DNA from: Bacillota bacterium
Lineage (GTDB): Bacteria > Bacillota > Sulfobacillia > JAJZYS01 > JAJYTV01
Direction: 5' to 3'
NCBI GenBank assembly: GCA_021810725.1
Contig: JAJZIE010000012.1
Location: 1 to 21,428, forward strand
Length of the DNA: 21,428 nucleotides
The translations under genes and the position numbers were made by a program. Shown piece by piece: positions 1 through 8,232 of this stretch. Positions within the stretch are counted from its first letter, which is position 1; every line of letters starts with the position of its first letter. Below the pieces are notes generated by a model, which was not told the origin of the DNA, searched no databases, and worked only from the letters and a program-made list of their open reading frames with translations.

Positions 1-237
1 TATCGAAGCTCCGATGTGCTGCTGGCCCTGCGGGACCGCAGCCGCCTGCGCGGCAAGTGCCGCATCTGCGAATACCGGGAGGTCTGCGGCGGCTCCCGCA
101 GCCGCGCCTACGCCGTCACGGGCGACTACCTCGAAAGCGACCCCTACTGCCCGCACCAGCCGGATCCGGCGGCCGGCTACCGCCAGGTCCGATCGGACGC
201 CCGCGATCGGCGCGCGGCTGTCGCCGCGTCACGCTAA
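1..237 (+). CDS. Radical SAM/SPASM domain protein, C-terminal fragment (partial)
   Basis: Only the last 78 codons are in the window; the gene enters from the left and ends at TAA 235-237. The fragment has a cysteine pattern typical of SPASM domains, which bind auxiliary iron-sulfur clusters: C20-x2-C23-x5-C29-G-G-S, then C50 about 20 residues later. The motif around 'CGGSRSRAYAVTGD' strongly resembles the C-terminal end of the radical SAM/SPASM family related to AhbC, AhbD and NirJ (heme and heme d1 side-chain chemistry) and of the TIGR04053-type proteins. The catalytic CxxxCxxC radical SAM core would lie upstream and is not visible, so substrate and reaction cannot be stated. The last ~25 residues are low-complexity and Arg/Ala-rich. 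It converges with the DUF488 gene, leaving only 4 bases between the two stop codons. Confidence 0.8.
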   Translation, partial: YRSSDVLLALRDRSRLRGKCRICEYREVCGGSRSRAYAVTGDYLESDPYCPHQPDPAAGYRQVRSDARDRRAAVAASR

Positions 238-241
238 GGCG

Positions 242-601
242 TCAGTCCACGGCTTCCCTTTCGAGGACTTCGCGCAACACCGGCACCTGGCAATGCGTGA
301 GATCGCGGGTGGCGGTCAGGAGAGCGACGGGACGCTCCTGGCCAAGGCGCCTCAGCTCCGCCAGCGCGGCACGTGCGGCGGTGCCCTCCAGCTCCTCGAG
401 GTAACGCCGGCGGAACTCCACCTGCTCCTCGGGGTTGGCGTGGTACCAGTTGCGCAGGCCCTGGGACGGCGCGGCCTCCTTGAGCCAGACATCCCAGGGC
501 GCGCCTTCCTTGCGCACGCCGCGCGGCCAGAGCCGGTCCACCAGGACGCGCGAGGCGCCCGGCGGCGTCTCGTCGTAGATGCGGCCGATCAGGACCACCA
601 A
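242..601 (-). CDS. DUF488 family protein (YeaO-like)
   Basis: This 119-residue protein matches the DUF488 family in length and motifs. 'RVLVDRLWPRGV' at about residues 18-29 and 'WLKEAAPS' followed by 'LRNWY' are the family's signature blocks, and an acidic 'RRRYLEEL' helix follows. The molecular function of DUF488 is not established. The start is a TTG (599-601); a Shine-Dalgarno run of GGAAAGGGGG ends 8 bases before it, and the next codon is GTG, so the start could be one codon later. The gene is last in the long minus-strand block, 124 bases beyond relA and separated from it by a strong hairpin (635-665), so it may be transcribed separately. I see no clear promoter for it. Confidence 0.85.
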   Translation of the reverse strand: MVVLIGRIYDETPPGASRVLVDRLWPRGVRKEGAPWDVWLKEAAPSQGLRNWYHANPEEQVEFRRRYLEELEGTAARAALAELRRLGQERPVALLTATRDLTHCQVPVLREVLEREAVD

Positions 602-634
602 AGGGTCGTCCCCCTTTCCATCCTGTCGAGCTTG

Positions 635-665
635 AAGGTGCAGCGCCGTGGGGCGACTGCACCTT
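635..665 (-). terminator. Perfect-arm hairpin downstream of relA, possible terminator without U-tract
   Basis: The arms AAGGTGCAG (635-643) and CTGCACCTT (657-665) are perfect inverted repeats. Inside them CGCC (644-647) can pair with GGCG (652-655), extending the stem and leaving one unpaired A at 656. It lies 60 bases past the relA stop and 33 bases before the DUF488 start. Neither flank carries a T-run on either strand, so it is not a classic intrinsic terminator. It may be a terminator needing extra factors, an RNA-stability element or a site in the DUF488 leader. Confidence 0.4.
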
Positions 666-725
666 CATCATCGTTCTCGTGCGCGGGGCGGTCCGGTCAC
701 GCGTCACAGCATGAGCGCCGCTCTT

Positions 726-2876
726 CTATGCGCGCTTCGCCGAGACGACCCGCTCGACCGAGTAGACGTCCGGCAGATGACGCAGTCGCTCGATGATGCC
801 GCGCAGTTCGCCGAGGTGATGGATCTCCATGACCACCTGCACGAGGGCGGTGCGGTTGCGGTAGCCGCGGGCGCGGGCCGAGAGAATGTTGAGCCTCGTC
901 TCCGCCACCGCCTGCGCGACATCCGCCAAGAGTCCGGCGCGGTCCAGGGCGTGCACCTCGATCTCGACGGGGTAGTTCTGCTGCAGGCCCTGGTCCCAGG
1001 TGACCTCGACGATGCGGTCCTGCTCCGAGAGGAGCGCCTTCGCGTTCGGGCATTCGGCCCGATGCACCGTCACGCCCTTGCCGCGCGTCACGTAGCCGAT
1101 GATCGGGTCGCCCGGCACCGGCGTGCAGCAGCGCGAAAAGCGCACCAGGAGATTGTCCGCGCCGCGCACGCGCACGCCGTTCATCGGCTTGCCGTAGTCG
1201 GCGAACGCCTGCTTGTCTTCCTCCGGAATGGCGATCGGCGGCTCCGGCAGCCTGTCCTTGAGCCGCGTCACCACCTGTGGCGCCGAGAGGCCGCCGTAGC
1301 CGACGGCGGCGAAGAGGTCGTCGACGCCGCCGTAGTGCAGGCGCCTCGCCATGTCGTCGAGCCATTCGGTCCTCAGCAGTTCCGCGGGATCGAGGTTGAC
1401 GCGCCGGGCCTCGCGCTCGACCATGTCACGTCCGAGCTTCGCGTTCTCCTCGCGGTTCTTGGCCTTGAACCAGGAGCGGATGCGCGAGCGCGCCGACGAT
1501 GTCTGCACGAACTGCAGCCAGTCGAGCGACGGTCCCTGGCTGGACTTCGACGTCAGGATCTCGACGATGTCGCCGTTCTCGAGCTTGTGGTCGAGCGGCA
1601 TGATGCGACCGTTGATACGCGCTCCGACGCAGTGGTGCCCGATGTCGGTGTGGATGCGGTAGGCGAAGTCGACAGGCGTCGCGCCGGCCGGCAGGTTGTG
1701 CACCTGGCCCTTGGGCGTGAAGACGAAGACCTCGTCCGCGAAGAGGTCGATCTTGAGCGTCTCCAGGAACTCGCGGGCGTCGCGCAGATCCCCCTGCCAC
1801 TCCAGCAGCTGGCGCAGCCAGCCGAGCTTCTGGTCGAAGCTCGGATCGGACCGCCCCTCCTTGTACACCCAATGCGCCGCGATGCCGAACTCCGCCGTGC
1901 GGTGCATCTCCTCGGTTCGGATCTGCACCTCCACCGGCAGCCCGCCCGGCCCCACCACCGTCGTGTGCAGGCTCTGGTACAGGTTCGGCTTCGGCATGGC
2001 GATGTAGTCCTTGAACCGGCCAGGGATCGGCGTGTACATGGTGTGGACGATGCCGAGCACGCCGTAGCAGTCCTTGACCGATTCGACGATGACGCGCAGG
2101 GCGACGAGGTCGTAGATCTCGCTGAAGTCCTTGCCCTGCTTCATCTTGTTGTAGATGCTGTAAAAGCTCTTGGGTCGCCCGGAGATGTCGGCCTGCACGC
2201 CGTGCTCCAGCAGCTCGCGCAGGAGATCCTGCGCCACCTGCTCGATGTAGCGCTCGCGATCGCCGCGTCGCTGGCGCACGAGTTCCGCGATGGTCTGATA
2301 GGCCTCGGGCTCGAGATAGCGGAGCGAGAGGTCCTCGAGCTCCCACTTGAGCCGGTAGATGCCGAGCCGATGCGCCAGGGGCGCGTAGATTTCGAGCGTC
2401 TCCTGGGCGATCCGCCGCTGCCGCGCGGCCTGGAGGTGCTTCAGGGTGCGCAGGTTGTGCAGACGGTCCGCGAGCTTGATCAGGATGACGCGCACGTCCT
2501 GCGCCATCGCGAGGAACATCTTGCGCAGGTTCTCGGCTTCCTGCTCGAGCTGCGAGCGGTCCTCGAGCAGCGACAGCTTGGTCACGCCATCGACGAGCTG
2601 GGCCACCTCCGGCCCGAACGTGCGGCCGATCTCCTCGAGACTCGCCGACGTGTCCTCGACCACGTCGTGGAGAAAGGCGGCCTGCAGCGTCACGGCGTCC
2701 ATCTCGAGATCCGCCAGGATCTCCGCCACCGCTTCCGGGTGGATGATGTAGGGCTCCCCGGACTGTCTCAGTTGCCCCTCGTGGAAATGCGCGGCGAAGG
2801 TGTGGGCGCGCGCGACCTCCTCCCGCTCATGCGGCGTCAGGTATTCGAGCTTCGAAGCCACGTCGCTCCAGGGCAA
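726..2876 (-). CDS. relA: Bifunctional (p)ppGpp synthetase/hydrolase Rel
   Basis: A full-length 716-residue RelA/SpoT homologue that makes (p)ppGpp from ATP and GDP/GTP and degrades it, the core of the stringent response. The N-terminal HD hydrolase looks intact: H46, H70-D71, the 'EDT' motif at 74-76 and D136 with N140. The synthetase domain (about 230-345) has 'GRPKSFYSIYNKM', 'YDLVALRV' and 'YQSLHTTV'. It carries RFKD at 286-289, the RxKD signature of bifunctional Rel enzymes rather than the ExDD of synthetase-only RelA. TGS (about 382-445), a Cys-Cys region ('RFSRCCTP') and a C-terminal ACT domain (about 645-716) follow, so ribosome-dependent regulation is expected. The start is TTG (2874-2876) with AAAGGTGGTG ending 6 bases upstream. 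The gene lies 35 bases after apt and is probably co-transcribed with it. Confidence 0.97.
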   Translation of the reverse strand: MPWSDVASKLEYLTPHEREEVARAHTFAAHFHEGQLRQSGEPYIIHPEAVAEILADLEMDAVTLQAAFLHDVVEDTSASLEEIGRTFGPEVAQLVDGVTKLSLLEDRSQLEQEAENLRKMFLAMAQDVRVILIKLADRLHNLRTLKHLQAARQRRIAQETLEIYAPLAHRLGIYRLKWELEDLSLRYLEPEAYQTIAELVRQRRGDRERYIEQVAQDLLRELLEHGVQADISGRPKSFYSIYNKMKQGKDFSEIYDLVALRVIVESVKDCYGVLGIVHTMYTPIPGRFKDYIAMPKPNLYQSLHTTVVGPGGLPVEVQIRTEEMHRTAEFGIAAHWVYKEGRSDPSFDQKLGWLRQLLEWQGDLRDAREFLETLKIDLFADEVFVFTPKGQVHNLPAGATPVDFAYRIHTDIGHHCVGARINGRIMPLDHKLENGDIVEILTSKSSQGPSLDWLQFVQTSSARSRIRSWFKAKNREENAKLGRDMVEREARRVNLDPAELLRTEWLDDMARRLHYGGVDDLFAAVGYGGLSAPQVVTRLKDRLPEPPIAIPEEDKQAFADYGKPMNGVRVRGADNLLVRFSRCCTPVPGDPIIGYVTRGKGVTVHRAECPNAKALLSEQDRIVEVTWDQGLQQNYPVEIEVHALDRAGLLADVAQAVAETRLNILSARARGYRNRTALVQVVMEIHHLGELRGIIERLRHLPDVYSVERVVSAKRA

Positions 2877-2911
2877 GGTCGCACCACCTTTCGAAGCCGG
2901 TTTCTAAGAGA

Positions 2912-3430
2912 CTACGCGTCGATCTGCACGAGCGTCCTCAAAGGCATCTCGCCGAGCTGCTGCCTGCCGCCGAGAAAGCTGAGTTCCACCAGGAAGCCTA
3001 GCCCTACCGGCACACCTCCGACGCTGCGGATCAGTTCCATCGTTGCCAGGACCGTCCCGCCGGTCGCGAGGAGGTCGTCGACGACCAGCACGCGCTGGCC
3101 GGGGCGGATGGCATCCACGTGCAGTTCCAGCGCCGCCGAGCCGTATTCGAGCTCGTAGTCCTGCCGGATCGACTGGTACGGCAGGCGGCCCGGCTTGCGC
3201 ACGGGAACGAAGCCGATGCCGAGCTCGGCCGCGATCGGCGCCCCGACCAGGAACCCGCGCGCCTCGGGGGCAGCGACCACGTCGGCGCCGAGTTCCCGCG
3301 CAAAGCCCGCGAGTTCCTCGATCGCCGCCCGGTAGCTCGGACCATCCGCAAGCCACGGCGTGATATCGATGAACTGGATGCCCGCGCGCGGAAAATCTGG
3401 CACGGTACGCAGCGGTGGACGTCCTTGCAT
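2912..3430 (-). CDS. apt: Adenine phosphoribosyltransferase
   Basis: Apt converts adenine and PRPP to AMP and pyrophosphate in the cytoplasm (purine salvage). The 172-residue protein has the family's normal length. It has the N-terminal 'PDFPRAGIQFIDITP' block, the flexible-loop region around 'VRKPGRLPYQ', and the PRPP-binding motif 'VLVVDDLLATGGT' near residues 118-130. I chose the ATG at 3428-3430 because GGAGG lies 9 bases upstream and the protein then begins just before the conserved block. The frame stays open another 35 codons upstream to 3535, but that extension is unlike the family. The 157-base gap to recJ (3431-3587) holds only a very weak promoter-like TTCCTT / TATTCT pair 17 bases apart. 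Adjacent relA is the usual Firmicute partner. Confidence 0.95.
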   Translation of the reverse strand: MQGRPPLRTVPDFPRAGIQFIDITPWLADGPSYRAAIEELAGFARELGADVVAAPEARGFLVGAPIAAELGIGFVPVRKPGRLPYQSIRQDYELEYGSAALELHVDAIRPGQRVLVVDDLLATGGTVLATMELIRSVGGVPVGLGFLVELSFLGGRQQLGEMPLRTLVQIDA

Positions 3431-3587
3431 GCACAGTGGCCTCCGGCTTGCGCCGGCAGGCCGCGCCCCCTTCGCTCGAATCTCTCGCATGGCCGAACAC
3501 ACAAAGTGCAGGCCCGAGTCGAACGGCCCGGGCAAGCGCGTGACGGCATTCTCAGAATAGCCGAATTGGCCAGCGCAAGGAACCGTG

Positions 3588-5924
3588 TCAGCCCACGCCC
3601 AAGGCCTCGGTGTCCGAAAGCGATCGGCAAAGTTCCTCGAATTGGCCGTACCAGACGCCGGCGCTTTCGGCGAATGTCCGGGCGCGCTGCCGGAATGCCG
3701 CCAGCAGCCGCGAGTCCTCGAGCCTGACGGGGTGGGGCGTCATACCTTGCGGGGTCACGAGGCCCAGTTCCCGGAAGACGAGATAGGGAACAAGCTCCGT
3801 CGGCGCCTCCGGCGGCGCCGCGAACTTTTGCGCGGGCCACAGCCGCATCTGCCGGTACGCCTGCCTGAGGTCATCATCCGTCGGCGCCCAGGCGGCAGCC
3901 GCCTGGCCGAGGCCATGTTCATCGAGCGGCCTGTAGGCCAGCACCAGGCGCCGGCCGGCCGCCACGGCGCGCAGTTCAATCGGGGAGGCCGCCCGCTCCA
4001 TCGCGACCACGGTCTCGATCGGCAGGAACGGCGCGGGGTGCGGCCCCACCACGCCCTTGAGGCGGCCGCTGCGGTAGAGCTCCGTGAGCTCCCCGGGGGC
4101 GTCGGCGCTCGGGTAGAAGCCCTCGCCGAACGCCGCCGCCGCTCGGCCCACCGTCAGCCCGTCGAGGGTGTAGTAGTGGCAGAGCCCCAGGACTTCTCCC
4201 GGACCCATGCCGCGCCGATCCAGCACTGCGGCCGCCCCGGGACCGGGCACGATCCTGGGCGGCAGGGCCGCCTGCCGGCGCAGTTCGGCCATGGCGCTCG
4301 GCGCCCGCTCGACGACGCGCAGGCGCGCCCTGCGCTCGCCCTGGAACGTGTCCGCCTCCAGCGCGGCGACGAGGTCCACGCGATCCACTCCGACTTCGCC
4401 GGCCCGCCAATGCAGCGCGACGCTCTCGCCGGAGCGGTCGCGCAGGCGCAGGCGCCGATGCCGCCCGTCACCGATCGCCCTGTCCTCGAGCACCTCCACG
4501 TCCTCGATCAGCCATTGGGGCTGAGGTTGTCCCGGCCCGAACGGTCGCAGGCGCTCCAGCCCGTCGACGACGGCAAGCCCCGCGTCGCCCAGCCGCAGGC
4601 GCGCGTCCACGCGCCTCGGCTCCGGTACGGGCGGATGGCTGTGGTAGTAGGTCTCGAGGGCACCCTTGAGCTCCCCCAGCGCGCCCGCGTCGAGATGAAA
4701 TCCCGCCGCGCCCGGATGGCCGCCGAATTCCGCAAGACAGCCTCTTGCCGCCGTCAGGGCCTCGAGCAGCGGCGCCCCGGCCGGCGCGCGGGCGCTCCCG
4801 TAGGCGACGCCGCCTTCGACGCTCATGACGAAGGCGGGCAGAGAGAACTCGTCCACCAGGCGGGCGGCGACGATGCCGATGACGCCGCGATGCCAGCCCT
4901 CGCCGTGGACGACCACGCAGGATGCCCCTGGCGGCACCTGCGCCATGGCCTCGCGCGAGACATCCTGCTCCAAGGTGCGGCGCTGGCGGTTCAGGCGCTC
5001 TAGGCGCTGCGCGATCTCGCCGGCCTCGCCGAGCCCTGCCTGCAGGAGGCGGAAGGCGAGATCGGGATGGTCCAGCCGGCCGCTCGCGTTGAGGCGCGGC
5101 GCCAAGACAAAGGCCGCCGTCTCCTCGTCGATCGGCCCCTGGAAGCGGGCGGCCTGCAGGAGGGCGGCGATGCCTGGTCGCGGATGCTCGCCCATGCGAC
5201 GCAGGCCCGTGCGCGCGATCCGCCGATTCTCGCCCTGGAGCGGCACCTGATCCGCGAGCGTGCCGAGCGCGGTGAGATCGAGAAGTTCCTCGCTCCGGCT
5301 TCCGAGCCACGCCCGCGCCAGCTGCAAGGCGACGCCGGCGCCGGAGAGCCAGCGCAAGGGGTGCTCCCTGTCGAGGCTGCCCGGGTGCGCCATCGGCGCC
5401 GCGGGCAGGACGTCCCCTTGCAAATGGTGATCGGTGATCCAGAGCCGTACGCCGAGCTCCGCCGCCACCTGGGCGGCCGCGTTTGCCGAGACGCCGCAAT
5501 CGACCGTCAGGATGCCGCCGATCCCCTCGCCATGAAGGCGGCGCACCGTCTCGCTCTTGAGGCCGTAGCCGTCCCGCAGCCGATGCGGCAGGAACACCTC
5601 CGGCCTGTGCCCGAGAGACTCCACGGCACTAGCGGCGATCGCCGCGCCGGTGATGCCGTCGACGTCGTAGTCGCCATGGATCGCGAGTCGTCCGCCGCGG
5701 CGCAAGAACTCCGCCACTTCCTCGACGATCCGCGCGATCCCGGGCAATTCCTGCCAGGGGGGCGCCGCCTCCGTCTCCGCGAGCCGCGGCAGGTCCTCGG
5801 GCAAGAGACCCCGCGCTGCCAGCAGGCGCGCCACCGCAGGCTCCTCCCCATTGGCGACGTGCCGCAGCAGGAGGTCCTGCGGCAGATCGGCAAGGCGAAG
5901 CGGCAGGATCCCTGCCGGGGTCAC
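3588..5924 (-). CDS. recJ: Single-stranded-DNA-specific exonuclease RecJ
   Basis: RecJ is a 5'-3' single-strand DNA exonuclease for recombination and mismatch repair. The 778-residue length matches the long Firmicute form. DHH-domain metal ligands are visible: D85-Y-D87-V-D89 ('DYDVDG'), D142, D165-H166-H167 and D225 in 'GTLADQVPL', then 'APRLNASGRLDHP' near 276-288. The DHHA1 domain ends with the 'GGHPGAAG' motif at 401-408. An OB-fold DNA-binding region (about 430-560) follows, then a ~200-residue C-terminal region as in Firmicute RecJ. The start is GTG (5922-5924), overlapping the CDF stop as GTGA (5921-5924), which suggests translational coupling. TGA stop at 3588-3590. Confidence 0.96.
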   Translation of the reverse strand: MTPAGILPLRLADLPQDLLLRHVANGEEPAVARLLAARGLLPEDLPRLAETEAAPPWQELPGIARIVEEVAEFLRRGGRLAIHGDYDVDGITGAAIAASAVESLGHRPEVFLPHRLRDGYGLKSETVRRLHGEGIGGILTVDCGVSANAAAQVAAELGVRLWITDHHLQGDVLPAAPMAHPGSLDREHPLRWLSGAGVALQLARAWLGSRSEELLDLTALGTLADQVPLQGENRRIARTGLRRMGEHPRPGIAALLQAARFQGPIDEETAAFVLAPRLNASGRLDHPDLAFRLLQAGLGEAGEIAQRLERLNRQRRTLEQDVSREAMAQVPPGASCVVVHGEGWHRGVIGIVAARLVDEFSLPAFVMSVEGGVAYGSARAPAGAPLLEALTAARGCLAEFGGHPGAAGFHLDAGALGELKGALETYYHSHPPVPEPRRVDARLRLGDAGLAVVDGLERLRPFGPGQPQPQWLIEDVEVLEDRAIGDGRHRRLRLRDRSGESVALHWRAGEVGVDRVDLVAALEADTFQGERRARLRVVERAPSAMAELRRQAALPPRIVPGPGAAAVLDRRGMGPGEVLGLCHYYTLDGLTVGRAAAAFGEGFYPSADAPGELTELYRSGRLKGVVGPHPAPFLPIETVVAMERAASPIELRAVAAGRRLVLAYRPLDEHGLGQAAAAWAPTDDDLRQAYRQMRLWPAQKFAAPPEAPTELVPYLVFRELGLVTPQGMTPHPVRLEDSRLLAAFRQRARTFAESAGVWYGQFEELCRSLSDTEALGVG

Positions 5925-6793
5925 TCGGCCTCGTCCTCCGGGTTCACGTGCACGTGCACCGCGGCCACCTCGGGATGTTGCGCCATGATGGCCTCCTTCA
6001 CATCGGTCGCGACGTCATGCCCCGCGCGCACCGTAAGGTCGCCACGCACGGCGATCTCCATGTCCACCAGCACCTGCGCGCCCATGTAGCGCCCGCGGAT
6101 GCCGCTGACACGGCGCACCTCGTGCCTCGCCGCGGCGTCGCTGCGCAGGGCGTCCAGGAGCGCGCGGTCGTCGAAGCGGTCCATCAGGTCGGCGACCGCC
6201 TGGTTCACCAGTTCCCAGCCGCTGTAGATCACGAGCAGAGAAACGATCATCGCGAGCAGCGGGTCAAAATAGGTGGCGACGGTCCTGGCGAGCAGGATGC
6301 CGGCCAGCGCGGCGACCGAGCCGAAGACATCCATGCGGTGGTCCACCGCCGAGGCGCGCAGGGCCTTCGAGTGGTTGAGGTCCGCCGCGCGCTGGCTGAG
6401 CCAGACCATGCCTTCTTTCAGCACGAGGGAGATGCCTGCCACGTAGGCCGCGATCAGGCCCGGGACCGGCTGGTGTCCTACGTAGAGCGCCTTGGCGGAC
6501 TCGTAGAAGATTTCGACACCGGCCAGCAGCAGCAGGATACCCACGATCTTGGCCGCGACCGACTCAGCCTTCTGGTGTCCGTACGGATGCTCGAAATCCG
6601 GCGGCACATGGCCGACGCGCACGCCGATGGCCACGGCCAGACTCGCGCCGACGTCCGCCAGGTTGTGCAGGCCATCCGCCAGCAGAACCTGCGCCTGCGC
6701 CACGATGCCGATCACGATCTTCAGAACCGACAGCACGACGTTGACGGCTACCCCCAGGCCGCCCGCCAGGCGACCCAGGCGCTCCGGCCGCAT
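5921..6793 (-). CDS. Cation diffusion facilitator (CDF) family divalent metal transporter
   Basis: A 290-residue inner-membrane CDF exporter, which exchanges cytoplasmic divalent metal (Zn, Fe, Mn or similar) for protons. Six hydrophobic segments and a cytoplasmic C-terminal domain rich in 'HVHVNP'-type metal-binding residues fit the family. The TM2 metal motif is H-N-L-A-D ('DGLHNLAD'), the usual HxxxD. The TM5 motif is D-H-R-M-D ('AVDHRMDV'), i.e. DxxxD where zinc-type CDFs normally have HxxxD. 'YGHQKAES' between TM2 and TM3 is also canonical. I chose ATG 6791-6793, preceded by a G-rich GGGGGTGG; an in-frame TTG at 6848-6850 would add 19 residues that do not look conserved. The stop overlaps the recJ start. 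Confidence 0.93.
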   Translation of the reverse strand: MRPERLGRLAGGLGVAVNVVLSVLKIVIGIVAQAQVLLADGLHNLADVGASLAVAIGVRVGHVPPDFEHPYGHQKAESVAAKIVGILLLLAGVEIFYESAKALYVGHQPVPGLIAAYVAGISLVLKEGMVWLSQRAADLNHSKALRASAVDHRMDVFGSVAALAGILLARTVATYFDPLLAMIVSLLVIYSGWELVNQAVADLMDRFDDRALLDALRSDAAARHEVRRVSGIRGRYMGAQVLVDMEIAVRGDLTVRAGHDVATDVKEAIMAQHPEVAAVHVHVNPEDEAE

Positions 6794-6813
6794 GCAGCCA
6801 CCCCCACCCCATG

Positions 6814-6843
6814 AATTTAGTCGAAGTGTGGAGGGAGAGCCAA
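6814..6843 (-). promoter_or_regulatory. Weak sigma-A-like promoter before the CDF gene
   Basis: On the minus strand TTGGCT (6838-6843) and TAAATT (6814-6819) are separated by 18 bases, each matching the consensus at four of six positions. Transcription would begin about 14 bases before the chosen CDF ATG at 6793. The AT-rich -10 stands out locally, but the match is modest and the region could simply be read through from upstream genes. Confidence 0.3.
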
Positions 6844-6850
6844 GGTGCAA

Positions 6851-7246
6851 CTAGCCGCGCATCCCTGCCGCCGCACAGGCCAGGACCGCCAGGATGCCCA
6901 GAACGCGCACCGCTCGGGCCATCGCGCTGCCGCGCACCTCCGCCGGAACCTCGGCCGGGTCGGCCGCCAGCCACCATGCGCCCGCTCCAAGCCAAGGTCC
7001 GAGGACGCGCCCGAAGACGACGAAGGAGAGCGCTTCTGCGATGCCTCCACGGGTGCCCGCGAAGTGAAATGCGAGCCCCTCGCTGAGGACGCCGACGACC
7101 AGCGCGGCAGCTGCCCAGAGCACGGAGCCCTGGGCGAGGGCGAGCGTCAGGGCGGCGCCGGCTCCGGCCAGAAGGCCCGTCAGCGGCACCCCGAGCAGGG
7201 TCAGAAAAGTGAGGACGAAGCCGAATGCGCCTGCGGCAAGGTTCAT
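6851..7246 (-). CDS. Small integral membrane protein of unknown function
   Basis: A 131-residue, strongly hydrophobic protein with roughly four predicted membrane segments (about 5-25, 28-40, 44-60 and 72-92) and a final one near the C-terminus after a short polar stretch. I do not recognise it. The arrangement of glycine-rich helices around 'GTRGGIAEALSFVVFG' is loosely like DUF456 membrane proteins, but that is weak. The start is ATG 7244-7246 with AGGTGGGAT upstream at a rather long spacing. It lies 29 bases after the MBL gene and 57 bases before the CDF start, so it is probably in the same transcript. Confidence 0.6.
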   Translation of the reverse strand: MNLAAGAFGFVLTFLTLLGVPLTGLLAGAGAALTLALAQGSVLWAAAALVVGVLSEGLAFHFAGTRGGIAEALSFVVFGRVLGPWLGAGAWWLAADPAEVPAEVRGSAMARAVRVLGILAVLACAAAGMRG

Positions 7247-7275
7247 GGTGCGAGCATCCCACCTGGGGCCACAGC

Positions 7276-8232
7276 CTATGAATGCGAGAGCTCAAGTCGC
7301 ATGCCGTCGCGTGCCGCCAGGACCTCGGCACCGCTCTCCGACGCGACGAAGGCCGCGATCTCGTCCGCATCCGGACCGGCGCTCTGGTCGAAGTGGGTGA
7401 TGACCGCCCGCTTCACTCCTGAACGGCGAAGAAGGTCGGCCGCGCCGATCGCCGTCAGGTGACGGTGGGCGTGCTGCCAGAAGAAGCTTATGTTGAGCAC
7501 CGCGAGGTCGGCACCCCGCATCGCGCGCACGAGTTCCTCTCGCACCCCCACGATCGCGCTCGGCAGGACCAGAGCTTCTCCACCTCGCACCTCCCGCAAG
7601 ACGCCCGTGGCATCGCGATAGCTGCGCACGTAGGAGGCGTCGGAGCTGTAGGCGATCGTCATGCCGCCGCCGCGCACCACAAGGCCGTAGTTCTCGGGCC
7701 CATGCTCGACCCGGAACGGCGTGACCGACAGCGGGCCGATCGGCAGCGCTACACCTTCCCGCCATGTGGCGATGTCCGGGCCGCCCTGATACCAGGGACT
7801 TGGCTCCTCGCCGCGATGGAACCGCCCGACCAGTCCGCCGCGCAGGGCCTCGTCCGGCAGAGCGAGGATGCCCTGGCGGCGCGACATGCCGCGGCACATG
7901 CCTTCGATCAGCGCGCCGGCGGCGAGATAGTGGTCCGTGTGACCGTGCGAGATCAGCACGGCGGCAAGGCGCCTGCTGTCGAGATGCGCCCGCGCGGCGT
8001 GGAACGCGGCGCCCGGGCCCGGATCGACGGCGATCGCCACTCCGGCGAGGTTGAGCCAGAGGCCTCCCGTGCGGCGCCTCTGTCCGATCACTCCCGACGG
8101 GTTGCCGCCCGTGCCGAGAAAGTGCAGGAAGTCTCCCCGCTCGGGGGAGACTTCCTCGCTGCGCAGCCAGTGGGCAACCCGCGTGGTGCGGGCCTGGCTG
8201 CGTTCAAAGAGACGTTTCGCGTCGGAGTTCAC
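7276..8232 (-). CDS. MBL-fold metallo-hydrolase
   Basis: A 318-residue protein of the metallo-beta-lactamase fold. The HxHxDH zinc motif is complete as H96-G-H98-T-D100-H101. Further likely ligands are H177 ('VEHGPENYG'), D198 ('SSDAS') and H280 ('VITHFDQS'), so a two-metal hydrolase is expected. The family begins at 'FLHFLGTGG' (about residues 35-43), leaving a ~34-residue N-terminal extension. No ATG, GTG or TTG exists between 8230 and that core, so the GTG at 8230-8232, overlapping the secF stop (GTGA, 8229-8232), is the best start. Its ribosome site is weak (AAGG). The extension is partly encoded by a perfect 13-bp inverted repeat. The substrate (phosphodiester, lactone or other) cannot be inferred. 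Confidence 0.85.
   Translation of the reverse strand: MNSDAKRLFERSQARTTRVAHWLRSEEVSPERGDFLHFLGTGGNPSGVIGQRRRTGGLWLNLAGVAIAVDPGPGAAFHAARAHLDSRRLAAVLISHGHTDHYLAAGALIEGMCRGMSRRQGILALPDEALRGGLVGRFHRGEEPSPWYQGGPDIATWREGVALPIGPLSVTPFRVEHGPENYGLVVRGGGMTIAYSSDASYVRSYRDATGVLREVRGGEALVLPSAIVGVREELVRAMRGADLAVLNISFFWQHAHRHLTAIGAADLLRRSGVKRAVITHFDQSAGPDADEIAAFVASESGAEVLAARDGMRLELSHS
8126..8156. repeat. Perfect 13-bp inverted repeat inside the MBL gene
   Basis: AGGAAGTCTCCCC (8126-8138) and GGGGAGACTTCCT (8144-8156) are perfect reverse complements separated by 5 bases. It falls within codons 26-36 of the MBL gene, 73 bases past the secF stop on the minus strand. No U-run follows on either strand, so termination is not obvious. 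It could be an mRNA-processing hairpin between secF and the downstream genes. Confidence 0.75.

Noticed and set aside
648..3158. Long plus-strand open frame opposite relA
   Set aside because: An antisense shadow caused by GC-rich codon bias; its Arg/Val/Leu/His-rich translation resembles no family, whereas the minus strand encodes an intact Rel.
3431..3535. 35-residue N-terminal extension of apt
   Set aside because: GGAGG sits 9 bases before ATG 3430 and the shorter protein has the normal family length.
3548..3558. Short dyad ATTCT-C-AGAAT as a repressor operator
   Set aside because: 5-bp arms with no known operator match; too short to support.
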